A program made the position numbers and the translations under genes. A DNA stretch of 64,000 nt from Cryobacterium arcticum. GTDB taxonomy: Bacteria; Actinomycetota; Actinomycetes; Actinomycetales; Microbacteriaceae. The notes under the pieces were generated by a model. It did no database searches. It was not told where the DNA came from and worked only from the letters and a program-made list of their open reading frames with translations. Of this stretch, positions 52,606 to 61,717 are shown piece after piece. Every line of letters begins with the position of its first letter. The stretch's first letter is position 1. The DNA lies in assembly GCF_003185895.1 (NCBI RefSeq), contig NZ_QHLY01000004.1, forward strand, positions 81,609-145,608. Direction: 5' to 3'.

Positions 52606-54216
52606 ATGCCAGGTCGTTCGCCCTCCAATGCTGTCCGTGCCCGGATGGCCGCCGGTGTCGCCGTGGCCCTCGTCGTCGTCGTCGGGGCCGTCATAGCGGT
52701 CGCACCGAGGGTCGCCACCGCAACCGCCAGCGTCTCTACCAACAGCGCCAGCCCAACAGCAGCTGCCACCACAACGCCGTCCCCCCTCCCGGCGGATACG
52801 CCAGCGTCACCGGAGACAGCCACCGCAACGCCCGCTCCCGCAACAACCGCGCCCAGCACTCCCACCCCCACAACAACCGCGCCCACGACTCCCGCGCCAA
52901 CCACCAGCGCGACGCCCACTCCCACCGCAACCCCCACGCCAACCACCGCCCCCTCCCAGCCCGGCAACGGCGCCATCAACGCCACCAGCCTCATCGGCCG
53001 GGTCACCGATCAGGCCACCGGGGAACCTCTCGCCGGCGTCAGCGTGTACATCTACACCGAGGCCGGCGGCTACGGCACGGCAATCCCCATCACCACGACG
53101 GATGCCGACGGCGGCTATACCTTCTACAGCCTCGACGTGCGCCGTTACACCCTCAACTTCGTCGCCAGCGGCTACCGGGGCGAGTGGTTCGGCGGCGAAA
53201 CCGAGCAGTCCGACGCCGCTACATTCGCCGTGGCACTGGGGGAGAGCGTCACCGGCAAGGACGCCTCGCTGCTCCCCTTGGACTCGATCAGCGGCACCAT
53301 CACCGCCGCCGGATTAGCCCATCAAACCCTGGCAGGCGCCACGGTCTCCGCGTTCGGCACCGACGGCATCCTCTATGGGTCCGCGACAACATCAGACGGC
53401 GGCGGCTATGCGATCGCGGGTCTCAAGCCGGGAAGCTACACGGTGCGGGTCACCCCGCCGCCTGAGAGCACCTTCGTGGCCCAGTGGTGGCACCGCAAGG
53501 GGCACCCCACCGCCGCCACGGTGATCAAGCTCGAGGTTGATGCCGCCGTCACCGGCACCAACGTTGCCCTCGCGGCCGGCGCCACTGTCTCCGGGCGTAT
53601 CACCGACACAGCCACCGGCTCTGCCATCGACGGCGCTTGGGTCTACGCCTATGCCGCGACCACCACGGCCGGCATCTCCGGGGGCAGCATCGCCTCCGCC
53701 CAGGCGAACGCGAACGGAAACTACACCCTCACCGGCCTCGCCGCGGGCAGCTACACCCTGCAGTTCTCCGGCGGCAGTGCCTACGGCAGCGACGGCTACC
53801 TGCGCGAGTGGTGGGGCAACAAGACCTCCCGCTCCGGTGCCGTCGTCTTCGCTGTGCAGGCCGGCATGACCAGCGCCGCAGTGGATGCGGCGCTCGTGCC
53901 GACCGCGTCGATCAACGGAGTCGTCTACGCGGCCGGTGCTCGTAATGTCGGCCTCAACCTGGCGACAGTTTCCGCCCTCGAAGCCGACGGGCATGTTGTT
54001 CGCACGGCCACCACGAACGGCAGCGGCGAGTACCGGCTCACCGGCCTCGAGCCGGGCACCTACAGCCTGCGTTTCTCCGCGCCAGTCGGCACACGTTTCA
54101 CGACGACCTGGTGGACCGACGCGGCCAAGCCCAGCGGCCACGGAGTCATCCGCGTCACCGCCGGCGAGGTCGTCAACGGCAAGTCCGTAGAGCTCGCCAC
54201 TGCCAGCGACAACTAG
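52606..54216 (+). CDS. Surface protein with four carboxypeptidase-regulatory-like repeats
   Basis: 536 residues from ATG 52606 (AGGGGGAC upstream). A single N-terminal membrane/signal helix is followed by a Thr/Pro/Ala-rich linker at about residues 45-120. The rest is four beta-sandwich repeats (CarboxypepD_reg/CNA-B type), each with a GxYTxxGLxxGxYTLxF core: YTFYSLDVRRYTLNF, YAIAGLKPGSYTVRV, YTLTGLAAGSYTLQF, YRLTGLEPGTYSLRF. After each comes a W-rich motif (WWHRKGHP, WWGNKTSR, WWTDAAKP or WFGGETEQ). Probably an extracellular, possibly adhesive or carbohydrate-binding protein. No LPXTG or other anchor is seen. Confidence 0.8.
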   Translation: MPGRSPSNAVRARMAAGVAVALVVVVGAVIAVAPRVATATASVSTNSASPTAAATTTPSPLPADTPASPETATATPAPATTAPSTPTPTTTAPTTPAPTTSATPTPTATPTPTTAPSQPGNGAINATSLIGRVTDQATGEPLAGVSVYIYTEAGGYGTAIPITTTDADGGYTFYSLDVRRYTLNFVASGYRGEWFGGETEQSDAATFAVALGESVTGKDASLLPLDSISGTITAAGLAHQTLAGATVSAFGTDGILYGSATTSDGGGYAIAGLKPGSYTVRVTPPPESTFVAQWWHRKGHPTAATVIKLEVDAAVTGTNVALAAGATVSGRITDTATGSAIDGAWVYAYAATTTAGISGGSIASAQANANGNYTLTGLAAGSYTLQFSGGSAYGSDGYLREWWGNKTSRSGAVVFAVQAGMTSAAVDAALVPTASINGVVYAAGARNVGLNLATVSALEADGHVVRTATTNGSGEYRLTGLEPGTYSLRFSAPVGTRFTTTWWTDAAKPSGHGVIRVTAGEVVNGKSVELATASDN

Positions 54217-54285
54217 CTAGCGCCGAGCCGGCGTCGACCGATGGCCGCCGTCCGATGCATCCGTCCTCCCTGAAAGAATGGTCTG

Positions 54286-54801
54286 ATGCAGACTGAACCG
54301 AGTCCGATCCAAGTCCGACCTGCGGATCTCACGGGACCCGACAGCGGAGTCGTGAGTCACCTCGTTGAGGCGTACTTGCGACGCACGGAATTTGAGAAGG
54401 CCACGCACCTCAGTGGACTCGGTGCCGAGGCCGATCTTCCCAAGCGCTATCGTGACGAGGTCGAGACCCCTGCGCGCGCTTATGAGAACGCCACCGTCTA
54501 CCTCGCGGAGCTGAACCTTCTACCGGTAGGCGTCATCGTCGTCCAGCACAACAGGGCGAATCACGAGATCAAGCGAGTCTGGGTCGAGCCGAGCGCGCGG
54601 GGCCAGCGGGTCGGTTCCGCCCTCATCGATGCCGTGCTCAGCCAGCAGGACCGACCCGCGCGACTGACCGTGTGGGATTGGAGGCGCGATGCTATTCAGC
54701 TCTACCGATCGCGCGGCTTCGTTCCCGTCGCATCGTGGGAAGATCGGCCGAGGCTCGTCTGCATGGAACTTCCATCAACATCCCCCGAGAACGCACGCTG
54801 A
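54286..54801 (+). CDS. GNAT-family N-acetyltransferase
   Basis: 171 residues from ATG 54286. RVWVEPSARGQRVGSALIDA is acetyl-CoA motif A (RGQRVGSA), and RRDAIQLYRSRGFVPVASWE is the motif B C-terminal region. Acceptor unknown. The N-terminal half (AYLRRTEFEKATHLSGLG) has no clear match. Confidence 0.82.
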   Translation: MQTEPSPIQVRPADLTGPDSGVVSHLVEAYLRRTEFEKATHLSGLGAEADLPKRYRDEVETPARAYENATVYLAELNLLPVGVIVVQHNRANHEIKRVWVEPSARGQRVGSALIDAVLSQQDRPARLTVWDWRRDAIQLYRSRGFVPVASWEDRPRLVCMELPSTSPENAR

Positions 54802-54934
54802 AGGATCGGCGGAGAGCCAGCGTTCCCGGCGCACATATGGTCAGGGGCGTGCCCACGCACCGCGCAGTCGGTAGAGTCGGGCGTGCACGGGGGTCGTGCG
54901 GGGGCGCCGTGTCGGGCGCCGGATTTGGGGGATC

Positions 54935-55690
54935 ATGCGTCGTTCGAAATCAGCCTTGGTCAGATCAGTGGCCTGCCTGGTCGGGGTGGCCCTCGCGCTC
55001 ACGGCGTGTACCGCGCCGCCGCCGGATGCCGCCGCGACCGAGAGCGCTGAGAGCGTCAACACAGCGGACTGGCCCATCGTTGAGCTCAACGGCGTTGGTC
55101 CGGTCGAGAAGATGATCAACGTGCCGGAGGGCGCAGCGTCGTTCCGAGTGAGCTTCGTCTGCGTGAGCGGCAATTTCAGCCTCTCATTCAGCGGGGCCAA
55201 GCAGAGTGACCGTCGCGGCGGTTGCCAGGGCACTCGTACCTACCAATTTCCAGCGCCCGAATCCGCGCTGATGCAGCTGTACATCTCCGTGCCGGCCGAC
55301 TCGCATTTCGCGTTGACGGGCGAGTTCACCACTGACGTCTTCAGCCCCGATCCGCTCATCACCGACGCGTGCACGCAGCTGTCGGAGTACATGAGTGTCT
55401 ATCTCAACGCCGACCAGGGTTACCTACAGGGCGACGTGAGCGCCGAGGAGTGGCGCGTGCAGATGGACCAGGCTGCGGGCATCATCACCGAGCTGCAGGA
55501 CACGGCCACCGGGCTCATCGCCCTGCAGCTGCCCGCCCTGGTGGAGGGAATGTCATCGCCCGTCGTCGTGCCCGGCTACTTCCACGAGCAGCACTCACCG
55601 ACCGAGATGGATGCCGCGGGCACGATCGTCGGGGACGTATGCGGCGACAACGGCTCCGGCCTTGTGATCATGGCCGCCTACGGCGGCTGA
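54935..55690 (+). CDS. Lipoprotein of unknown function
   Basis: 251 residues from ATG 54935, preceded by GGGGGATC; the frame is open from 54896. Lipobox LALTAC near residues 20-25. The sequence INVPEGAASFRVSFVCVSGN suggests a beta-sandwich carbohydrate-binding-like domain, then a helical C-terminal half with SAEEWRVQMDQAAGIITELQ. No recognised family. Confidence 0.65.
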   Translation: MRRSKSALVRSVACLVGVALALTACTAPPPDAAATESAESVNTADWPIVELNGVGPVEKMINVPEGAASFRVSFVCVSGNFSLSFSGAKQSDRRGGCQGTRTYQFPAPESALMQLYISVPADSHFALTGEFTTDVFSPDPLITDACTQLSEYMSVYLNADQGYLQGDVSAEEWRVQMDQAAGIITELQDTATGLIALQLPALVEGMSSPVVVPGYFHEQHSPTEMDAAGTIVGDVCGDNGSGLVIMAAYGG

Positions 55691-55814
55691 CCACCACGCA
55701 CGCATACGCCAACCTGCACCAGGAGTCGGCGTTTTGTGTCAGAGCGGGTTGCTCCTGCCGTAGCGGCATGTGGTCTGCTTAAAGCACATCCTGTCCCAAT
55801 CCGAGAGGTTTGCC

Positions 55815-56711
55815 ATGCGCCCGTTCCCCACCTCGCCCCGAGAGGTCCTGATCGGCGACGCCGCGGCGTTCGTCGGCATCACTCCGCGGACGATTCGCCA
55901 CTACCACCAGGTCGGCGTGCTGCCCGAGCGGGAGCGGGGCAGCGACGGCCGCCGCCGGTACGGCTACGCGGAGATCATCCGGCTGCTCTGGATCCGCCGC
56001 ATGGCCGACGCCGGGATCGCCCTCGACGACATCCGCGACGCCTTCGACGGCCCCGCACCGAGCGGCGCCGACGGCGAGGACGAGATCGCAGGCGTCCTCG
56101 CGCGACTGGAGGACACCCTCGCCGCGCAGGAGGCCGCACTGCAGCGGAAGCGCGCCTCGGTGCAGCGCATGCGGACCCTCGGCAGCCGACTGGGACTGCT
56201 CGACGATCTCGTCTCCAACCGCCTCGCGGGCGCACCCGAAGGGTCGCTGCGCCAGAACGACCTGGACGTCCTGCTGGTCACCGAGCGGATCTTCGGTCCG
56301 CTCGGCGCCGCGGTCCAGGCCGGCCGCTTCATCGCTCTGGCCGCCGATCCAGAACTGCGCGCCGAGTCAGACCGCGTCGACGCCGCCGAGTAGGCGCTCG
56401 ACGACACGGTCGCCGTCGACGACCCCCGGGTTGCGCAGGTGGCGGCCACGCGGCACGTCTTCGAGACCGCGCTGATGCGCGTCATCGAGGAGTCCGGTCA
56501 GCTGGAGGAGGACGACGCTATCTTCGACGCCTGGGACGAGCTGCACCCGCCCGAGGACGCTGAACCGGCGCCCGACCCCGACCCGGCAAAGGGCTCCCGC
56601 GTGAGGAGCGCGGGCGAGATCATCCGGAGCATGCCCTACGACTTCTCCCCGGCCCGGCTGCGAAGCATGGAGCTGGCGGTGCAACTCGGCGCGGCGGCGG
56701 CGGCGGCCTAA
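55815..56711 (+). pseudogene. MerR-family regulator gene with in-frame amber codon
   Basis: The ATG at 55815 (GAGAGG upstream) opens a MerR-type HTH: GDAAAFVGITPRTIRHYHQV, then GRRRYGYAEIIRLLWIRRMA. After 192 codons a TAG at 56391-56393 interrupts it. The frame then stays open for another 105 codons to 56711 with normal high-GC composition (VAATRHVFETALMRVIEESG, then DFSPARLRSMELAVQLG). A single C-to-T or G-to-T change in CAG/GAG would explain the stop. Possible truncated functional regulator, fresh pseudogene, or sequencing error. Confidence 0.7.
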
Positions 56712-57230
56712 GCAGGTCTCCCTTCACGGAAGGTCGGAGGTACGGGCCGACGTCCTCATCCGCGTCCGGACGGGTATCCCTTTTTGGCTAACCGCCACAA
56801 GCGTGCAGGCGACTCCATGTAGTGAACACGCGCCAAATCACGCCCGGTCGTTGGTCGCCGAGGTCGGCGCTGCGGGTTAGACGTCTCACGGATGGATGCG
56901 ATGCTTAGAACCAAACGAGAGCGAACTTTCGCGGCCGCCGCCCCAGACAGCAGCTCGTTGATGTCCTCGGCATGATCGCGGGATACAACGACAAGGGAGC
57001 CGACTGGTCGGGACATGACGCCGTCCAGGTTCAGCGCTTTCGCCAGCGAGCCCACGAGCAGATACTCAGGCTCGTGGCCAGCATTGGGGAGCAAAACATA
57101 TCTCCCGGCCTGCTGGAGAGCTTGAAATCCGGGCGCGCGGTCGAGGACCCGAGCGGCAGATTCAAATCGGCGGCTCAAGACGAACTTCTCTGAGCTTCGT
57201 TTGCTCCCCTTTACATTCGAGGAGGTCGGC
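56712..57230. other. Gene-poor stretch with a possible gene fragment
   Basis: No convincing complete gene. A plus-strand frame at 56972-57193 encodes 73 residues (QRFRQRAHEQILRLVASIGE and SPGLLESLKSGRAVEDP), lacks a ribosome site and has lower GC at third positions; it reads like the tail of a lost gene. An antisense frame covers the same DNA but has no recognisable features. Confidence 0.4.
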
Positions 57231-57488
57231 GTGAAGGAATCCAGCGTCGCCGAAAGTGGGCAGAGCGCGGTCGACGTGACGTTCACCAAGGACGGCGCGA
57301 AGGTGTGGCAGGAGCTCACAGAAGAGGCAGTCGGGACCGGCGACTCCGCTCGTCTACTCGTCAAGGTCGGTGACAAGTTGCAATCCGTTGTCCGCGTTAT
57401 GGATGCGATGAAGGGCGATCAGGCGCAAATCGTTCCAGGGACAGACGGAAGCGCCCAAGACGTCGTCGACCTAATCCAGGGAAACTAG
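57231..57488 (+). CDS. SecD head-domain-like fragment
   Basis: 85 residues from GTG 57231, which has an excellent GGAGG site six bases upstream. VDVTFTKDGAKVWQELTEEA, RLLVKVGDKLQSVVRV and QAQIVPGTDGSAQDVVDLIQ resemble the P1 head subdomain of SecD (FTKDGA...T...VLDGKVxS...I.G). It has no membrane segment and is far shorter than SecD, so it is either a small free-standing domain or the remnant of a larger gene. Context (remnants and repeats) favours the latter. Confidence 0.45.
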   Translation: MKESSVAESGQSAVDVTFTKDGAKVWQELTEEAVGTGDSARLLVKVGDKLQSVVRVMDAMKGDQAQIVPGTDGSAQDVVDLIQGN

Positions 57489-57560
57489 GCCAACGGATAC
57501 CGCAGCGCTCGTATGCGAAAACCCAGCGATTCGATCGATTCGCAATGTGGCGTCCGAGGC

Positions 57561-57600
57561 GTCTCGAAACCCTACCGATGCGAGAGGTACTTCGAGACGC
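57561..57600. repeat. GTCTC/GAGAC palindromic repeat, copy 1
   Basis: GTCTCGAAACC-CTACC-GATGCGAGAG is followed by TTCGAGACGC, giving a possible hairpin. Member of the family described under the findings. It lies between the SecD-like fragment and the Pr6Pr gene. Confidence 0.55.
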
Positions 57601-57728
57601 GCAGCCTAGAGACACGCGAGTCTTCTTGCAGGGTACGCGAAGCTCATGTCCGTGCTGACCGACGCTGCGAATCCGGTTCGGCGCTGCAAGGACGGGATAA
57701 CGCGCACAATCACACGCTCACGGCGCAC

Positions 57729-58379
57729 CTAGAGTCGCGGACCTGATCGCTGCTCAAAAGCGATGCCGCGTGTTCTGCTGACAGTCCACACGAGCGCTCC
57801 AGCGGCGATGATAGCTGCGAGCAGCCCAACAATATGGACGGCGAGGGAGGCCCAACCGCGTTCAGGGAGGAGAAATCCGTATGGCACCCAGCCGTCGGTC
57901 GCGCCACGGATCAGGACCGTGATCAGCCACAGCGCTGGATAGGGAAGAAGCAGCCAGAGCTTTCCCCACGGCAGGGGCGCACGGTCGCTGAGGAGTAGCC
58001 AGTCGCATGCTACGAGGGCCGGGAAGACGACGTGAAGAAGGGCGCTCATCCATGGTGGTGCCGATCCTGTGCCCGGAACGAGGAGGTTGTAGATCAGTGC
58101 GACAACGAGAAGATACGACGTGGCCATTCCTCGTAAGAGGGTGAGCGTTGGCGAGATGCGTCCGCCGCGAAGTGTGAGCACTCCGGTGACGATGAGGATA
58201 ACGCTCGCGAGCAGACTCGTCTGGTTGGTGAAATATCCAAAGTAATCGAACGGGTTATTGTCTCCGACCGCTATGCGGACGGAGTAACCGAAGACAAGAA
58301 CCGCGACGACCACGATGCCGCTGCCAGCGCGGCCGATCCCGACTAGGGCAGAGGTGGGGCGGAGAGCTACGGCAGGCAT
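57729..58379 (-). CDS. Pr6Pr-family (FAR-17a-like) membrane protein
   Basis: 216 residues from ATG 58379; the frame is open to a GTG at 58478. Six membrane helices. DYFGYFTNQTSLLASVILIV, ALIYNLLVPG, LLHVVFPALVACDWLL and WVPYGFLLPERGWASL are the family blocks. Function unknown; sometimes annotated as integral membrane protein in actinobacteria. Confidence 0.8.
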   Translation of the reverse strand: MPAVALRPTSALVGIGRAGSGIVVVAVLVFGYSVRIAVGDNNPFDYFGYFTNQTSLLASVILIVTGVLTLRGGRISPTLTLLRGMATSYLLVVALIYNLLVPGTGSAPPWMSALLHVVFPALVACDWLLLSDRAPLPWGKLWLLLPYPALWLITVLIRGATDGWVPYGFLLPERGWASLAVHIVGLLAAIIAAGALVWTVSRTRGIAFEQRSGPRL

Positions 58380-58538
58380 CACAAGCGACAGCCTAACTAG
58401 GACCGTTCGGGCGAGTCTCACTAGCCGACTCTGACCTGCGTCCGATTTCACAGCGGTGGACCCAACGATTGACAGCACGCTCCGCTTTTGGCCCGCAGTC
58501 GGCAGCGTTGAGCCCCGGATGCCCGGATCGGTGCCTGG

Positions 58539-59114
58539 TTACTCGAAGATCTCGAAATCGGCGACCGGTGACGTGTTGGTGTCGTCGAAGACGAGCTGGA
58601 AGGGTGCGTCGACCTCGAGCGACTTGACGATTCCCGGATCGCCGAGCAGTGACGGGTCGTTCGACTGGAAGCTCACGGCAATCACGCCGGCTCCGATCGA
58701 CGGGTCCTGGGCGACGGACACCTCGCGTTCGGTCGTCACGTACTTTTCGGTCTGGCGCACCACGCTGTCCATTGCAGCCTGGTAATCGGCGGCGTTGAAG
58801 CCGACCGACTCGACCACCACATGCGGCTGCCCAGTGGCTTCCAAAATTGCCACGGCATCGGCCGGTGCCTCAGCCTTGAACGCAACGTGGATAGCATTGT
58901 CGTCATCGAAGAGGGCGTACGCGTAGTCGTTGGGGAACTGCTCTTCGATGACTCCCGCAGCGTCGCCGAGCGGACCCGTTTGCACCCGGGTTATCTCCGG
59001 GGAATCGACTCTCGAGTCGATTGCCTCGGCATCCACCGCGGGCGCCGCAGCGCACCCGGATAAGAGCAGAGCGGACAGACCCACGCCGACCAGGCTGGCT
59101 GCAATCGTGTTCAT
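58539..59114 (-). CDS. Lipoprotein, paralogue of the 50015 protein
   Basis: 191 residues from ATG 59114. Lipobox ALLLSGC near residues 15-21, then an Asp/Glu-rich linker. The domain FPNDYAYALFDDDNAIHVAF, ADAVAILEATGQPHVVVESV and GFNAADYQAAMDSVVR matches the 50015 protein in order and spacing. One copy is lipid-anchored and the other freely secreted. The fold may resemble an S1-protease prodomain, but this is inference. Confidence 0.68.
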   Translation of the reverse strand: MNTIAASLVGVGLSALLLSGCAAAPAVDAEAIDSRVDSPEITRVQTGPLGDAAGVIEEQFPNDYAYALFDDDNAIHVAFKAEAPADAVAILEATGQPHVVVESVGFNAADYQAAMDSVVRQTEKYVTTEREVSVAQDPSIGAGVIAVSFQSNDPSLLGDPGIVKSLEVDAPFQLVFDDTNTSPVADFEIFE

Positions 59115-59294
59115 AACGTCTACCCCTTTGAATTTGGTGTCCGACGTGCTCTTTTACGCTGCAGGGACTGTCGCCGTGCTTCGGAGCGTACTGCCCGGAG
59201 GCGGGGATCGACGGCCCATTTGCTGAGCATGACCTGAGCAAACGCCGGGAGCGGCTGTGTGGCAAGGTCACTGGGTTAGCTCCCCTTAGTCTCG

Positions 59295-59315
59295 TCTCTC
59301 ATGGGATATGAGACA
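59295..59315. repeat. GTCTC/GAGAC palindromic repeat, copy 2
   Basis: GTCTCTCATGGGATATGAGAC, a short inverted repeat with GTCTC and GAGAC ends and a GGGAT core, in the gap upstream of the lipoprotein at 58539. Confidence 0.5.
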
Positions 59316-59363
59316 CGCAGGCAAAGGGACACCATCGATCGCAAGTGTCCAGAGTGGATTCGG

Positions 59364-59510
59364 CTATGGCCGATAACTCTCGCCGCGCGCATAGGCCGAC
59401 GGGGCGTTGTCGTGGTCGAAGGTCTTCTTCTCTGACATGCCGCCGATGGTCTTTGCGATCGTGAGAACGACCAGGCTAAGAAGACGTCCGACTATGCGGA
59501 GGACTCTCAT
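59364..59510 (-). CDS. Small single-helix membrane protein
   Basis: 48 residues from ATG 59510 (AAGGG upstream), too short for usual gene finders. MRVLRIVGRLLSLVVLTIAK is a basic-start membrane helix, followed by IGGMSEKKTFDHDNAPSAYA and ending ESYRP. Similar short proteins with GG-x-EKKTFDHDNAP and YRP endings occur in Microbacteriaceae to my knowledge. Role unknown. Confidence 0.5.
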   Translation of the reverse strand: MRVLRIVGRLLSLVVLTIAKTIGGMSEKKTFDHDNAPSAYARGESYRP

Positions 59511-59905
59511 GACAACACCCTTCGTTGCTGGGAGCCTAGCCCCTCAGCATCTGGACCCTCGGACTTCGTGGGTGGATTCGCTGCCATCCCACCGATTGGC
59601 TCGCGCGGTGTCTTGCATCCCATGGGATAAGACACACTCGGGTCTCGAGACATTGGCGCTTGGTTGAGGTGCCTTCTCCCAGCAGTCCCTCAAGGGTGTT
59701 ACAACAAGCTCATTGATGTGACGCGGTGGGTTACTGCTGACATCTGTTGGCTAGGTATCTGCCGCATAGTTGCACTAGGGATGAAGCGTTTCAGCAGACG
59801 CTGCAGGAACGCCACGAGGTTAAGGTCGAACCATCCCAGACATTGCCCCAGCGACGCCGACCGAGCCCAACGGAAGTAAGTGAGCCACGCGACAAAACAT
59901 GACCA
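59511..59905. other. Intergenic stretch with one palindromic repeat
   Basis: 395 bases without a supported gene. The only clear structure is the palindrome at 59608-59635, plus a CTCGAGAC word at 59644. The rest shows no ORF with ribosome site or family match. Confidence 0.5.
59608..59635. repeat. GTCTC/GAGAC palindromic repeat, copy 3
   Basis: GTGTCTTGCATCCCA pairs with TGGGATAAGACAC (13 of 15), making the strongest hairpin of the family in this window. Confidence 0.6.
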
Positions 59906-61057
59906 CTAGCGGGTGTGGGCGATGATCGCTTCGGCGATAGCCACCGTGTCGCTGGTCGACGCGACCTGGTAGGCCGACTGGCCGAGTGAGAAGATCACGA
60001 CGCAGAACGGTGTCACGTCGGAGCACATCTGCACGGCGTGCTCACCCTCGACCGCGCCCTTCAGCGCAATCGTCGGCAGGGCCTGGCTGTCTGGCGTGGA
60101 GACCATCGTGTCGACGAGTCCGGCCAGGTCGTAACCGACCGTGACAGACGTACCCCAAACCCCGGCGGCGATCAAGTCGACCGGGACGTCGGCATCCACA
60201 TCACACTGGAATACCCCGGCCCGCTGCGCCACGTAGTTCTCAAAGTAGGTCAAGCCGTTTGGTGGGGACCGGACTTCGTATTCGAGCGAGTCGACGCCGA
60301 GAGCCGTGGCGATGCCCTGCGACCCGAGCGCGCGGGTGCAGTCCGATTCCTGTTCGACCAGATCGACCGTCGGCCAGACTAACTGGCCGGGCTGAGCATC
60401 CGTCAGAGCGGTGAAAACGGATGCCGCGAGCGGCTGCATCTGCGCCAGAATCGGGTCGGGCGTCAGCCCGGAGAAATACCAACCGTCGCGTTGGATCCAG
60501 TTCGTGCTCAACACGATTTCGACCCAGGCATCGCCGACCGGCGCGCTGATGAAGCAGCCGGTGTCGTAGCCGCACCCGGTCGCCGCGTCAATGCCTCCGA
60601 TGGTCATCGCGGTGTCGGAAGGGCCGTCGCCGAACGATAGGGCGTCGTCGCCCACCGTGTAGGGCGCCCAAGAGTCGGCGCCGCCGGGAACGACCTTGAC
60701 GCTGACGTAAGCCCAGTCGAAATCGACGGGGTCGAGCAACGGGTTGGTGACCGCCGGGCCGACCCGCCAGGAGCAGGACAGACCGCCCACGGCTGGCACG
60801 ACGTAATCGATCAGGTCAAACGCTGGCTGGATCGCGGCCACCGGGGTCGGCGCGGTTCCGTCCGCGGTGACGAAAACGGGTGCCACGTCATCAAGGGCGG
60901 CAATGTCGTCGCAGGTGTAAACGCTCGCTGCCGCTGGTGTTGGTGCGACTGACGCTGACGGTTCTAACGGGGGCCCCGCAGTGCATCCGCTGAGGACCAC
61001 GATGGCGAGCAAAACGGTCGGCGTGAGGGCGATGCGGCCAGTCCGGGTCGTGCGCAT
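59906..61057 (-). CDS. Lipoprotein with internal duplication
   Basis: 383 residues from ATG 61057. Lipobox IVVLSGC near residues 19-25. Two halves appear related: YTCDDIAALDDVAPVF...GGLSCSWRVG and SDCTRALGSQGIATALGVDS...AGVFQCDVD. Each has a Cys pair flanking a mixed domain, reminiscent of DUF3558-type lipoproteins. Function unknown. Anchored outside the cytoplasmic membrane. Confidence 0.7.
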   Translation of the reverse strand: MRTTRTGRIALTPTVLLAIVVLSGCTAGPPLEPSASVAPTPAAASVYTCDDIAALDDVAPVFVTADGTAPTPVAAIQPAFDLIDYVVPAVGGLSCSWRVGPAVTNPLLDPVDFDWAYVSVKVVPGGADSWAPYTVGDDALSFGDGPSDTAMTIGGIDAATGCGYDTGCFISAPVGDAWVEIVLSTNWIQRDGWYFSGLTPDPILAQMQPLAASVFTALTDAQPGQLVWPTVDLVEQESDCTRALGSQGIATALGVDSLEYEVRSPPNGLTYFENYVAQRAGVFQCDVDADVPVDLIAAGVWGTSVTVGYDLAGLVDTMVSTPDSQALPTIALKGAVEGEHAVQMCSDVTPFCVVIFSLGQSAYQVASTSDTVAIAEAIIAHTR

Positions 61058-61538
61058 ACGGCGAATCCTTTGAACGAAACGGACAGAAGGCGTATCTAGG
61101 GTCTCTAGCCGGCGACGCTGAAGATGCCTAGTCGCCTGGCGAACGTGCGTAGTCGATCCGCATCAGTTCCTATCCGCAGTTGCATCGGCGTGGAAACGAC
61201 GGACCGGACCATCTGATCGTTCTCTTCTGTCCGGGCGGACCGAAAAAACAACACGGCTCCTCTTGCGAGAGTAGTGGGCAGTGTGGGCAAGCTCCACTAT
61301 CTATCTGGTCCCTACTCCGCGCGTTCTGCCCCCAATTCGGGCAGCCTAGATTCTCCACTGCCTGCCATGAACGGCAACGGTCCACACCCGTGGGATCGGA
61401 TCACAATCCTGCGAAGCACACCCACCCCAAGCGAAAGTTCGAGAGCCCGGCTGCACTGGCTATTTGGTTGGAATCCCGCAGCTCGGGGTTTGACCCTCGG
61501 ACCCAAAGCAATTTTCTCAACGCCTGTTGGGCTTGCCT

Positions 61539-61570
61539 GTTTCGAAACCCTACCGACGCGTAACGTCTCG
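61539..61570. repeat. GTCTC/GAGAC palindromic repeat, copy 4 (degenerate)
   Basis: TTTCGAAACC-CTACC-GACGCG then ACGTCTCG. The same CCCTACCGA core as copy 1, but without a clean GAGAC arm. Confidence 0.45.
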
Positions 61571-61617
61571 TGGGTATTGCTCCCGCGGACGCCGCAGTAG
61601 CAGCCTCTGCCGCTGTT

Positions 61618-61657
61618 CGTATGGGATACGAGACACCGAGGCTATGAGACACCGAGG
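61618..61657. repeat. GTCTC/GAGAC palindromic repeat, copy 5
   Basis: CGTATGGGATACG is itself palindromic and is followed by GAGACACCGAGG twice (61630-61641 and 61646-61657). Confidence 0.5.
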
Positions 61658-61717
61658 TTGGGCTCAGAGAAGGAGTCGACGCCCGCACGCGGATACCCGT
61701 ACGCAACGACCCGGCAC

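Larger units (their letters stand above)
61058..61717. other. Intergenic stretch with palindromic repeats
   Basis: 660 bases. Contains copies 4 and 5 of the palindromic family. No gene with a plausible ribosome site is seen. A segment around 61480-61515 has a tRNA T-arm-like GGTTTGACCC, but no tRNA can be folded. Confidence 0.5.

Noticed and set aside
56756..57376. Minus-strand frame of 206 codons
   Set aside because: No ribosome site, no recognised motif, and it covers the SecD-like fragment on the plus strand, which has a strong ribosome site.
61480..61515. tRNA-like segment (GGTTTGACCC)
   Set aside because: Only a T-arm-like word is present; no acceptor stem or anticodon arm can be drawn, so it is not called a tRNA or an attachment site.
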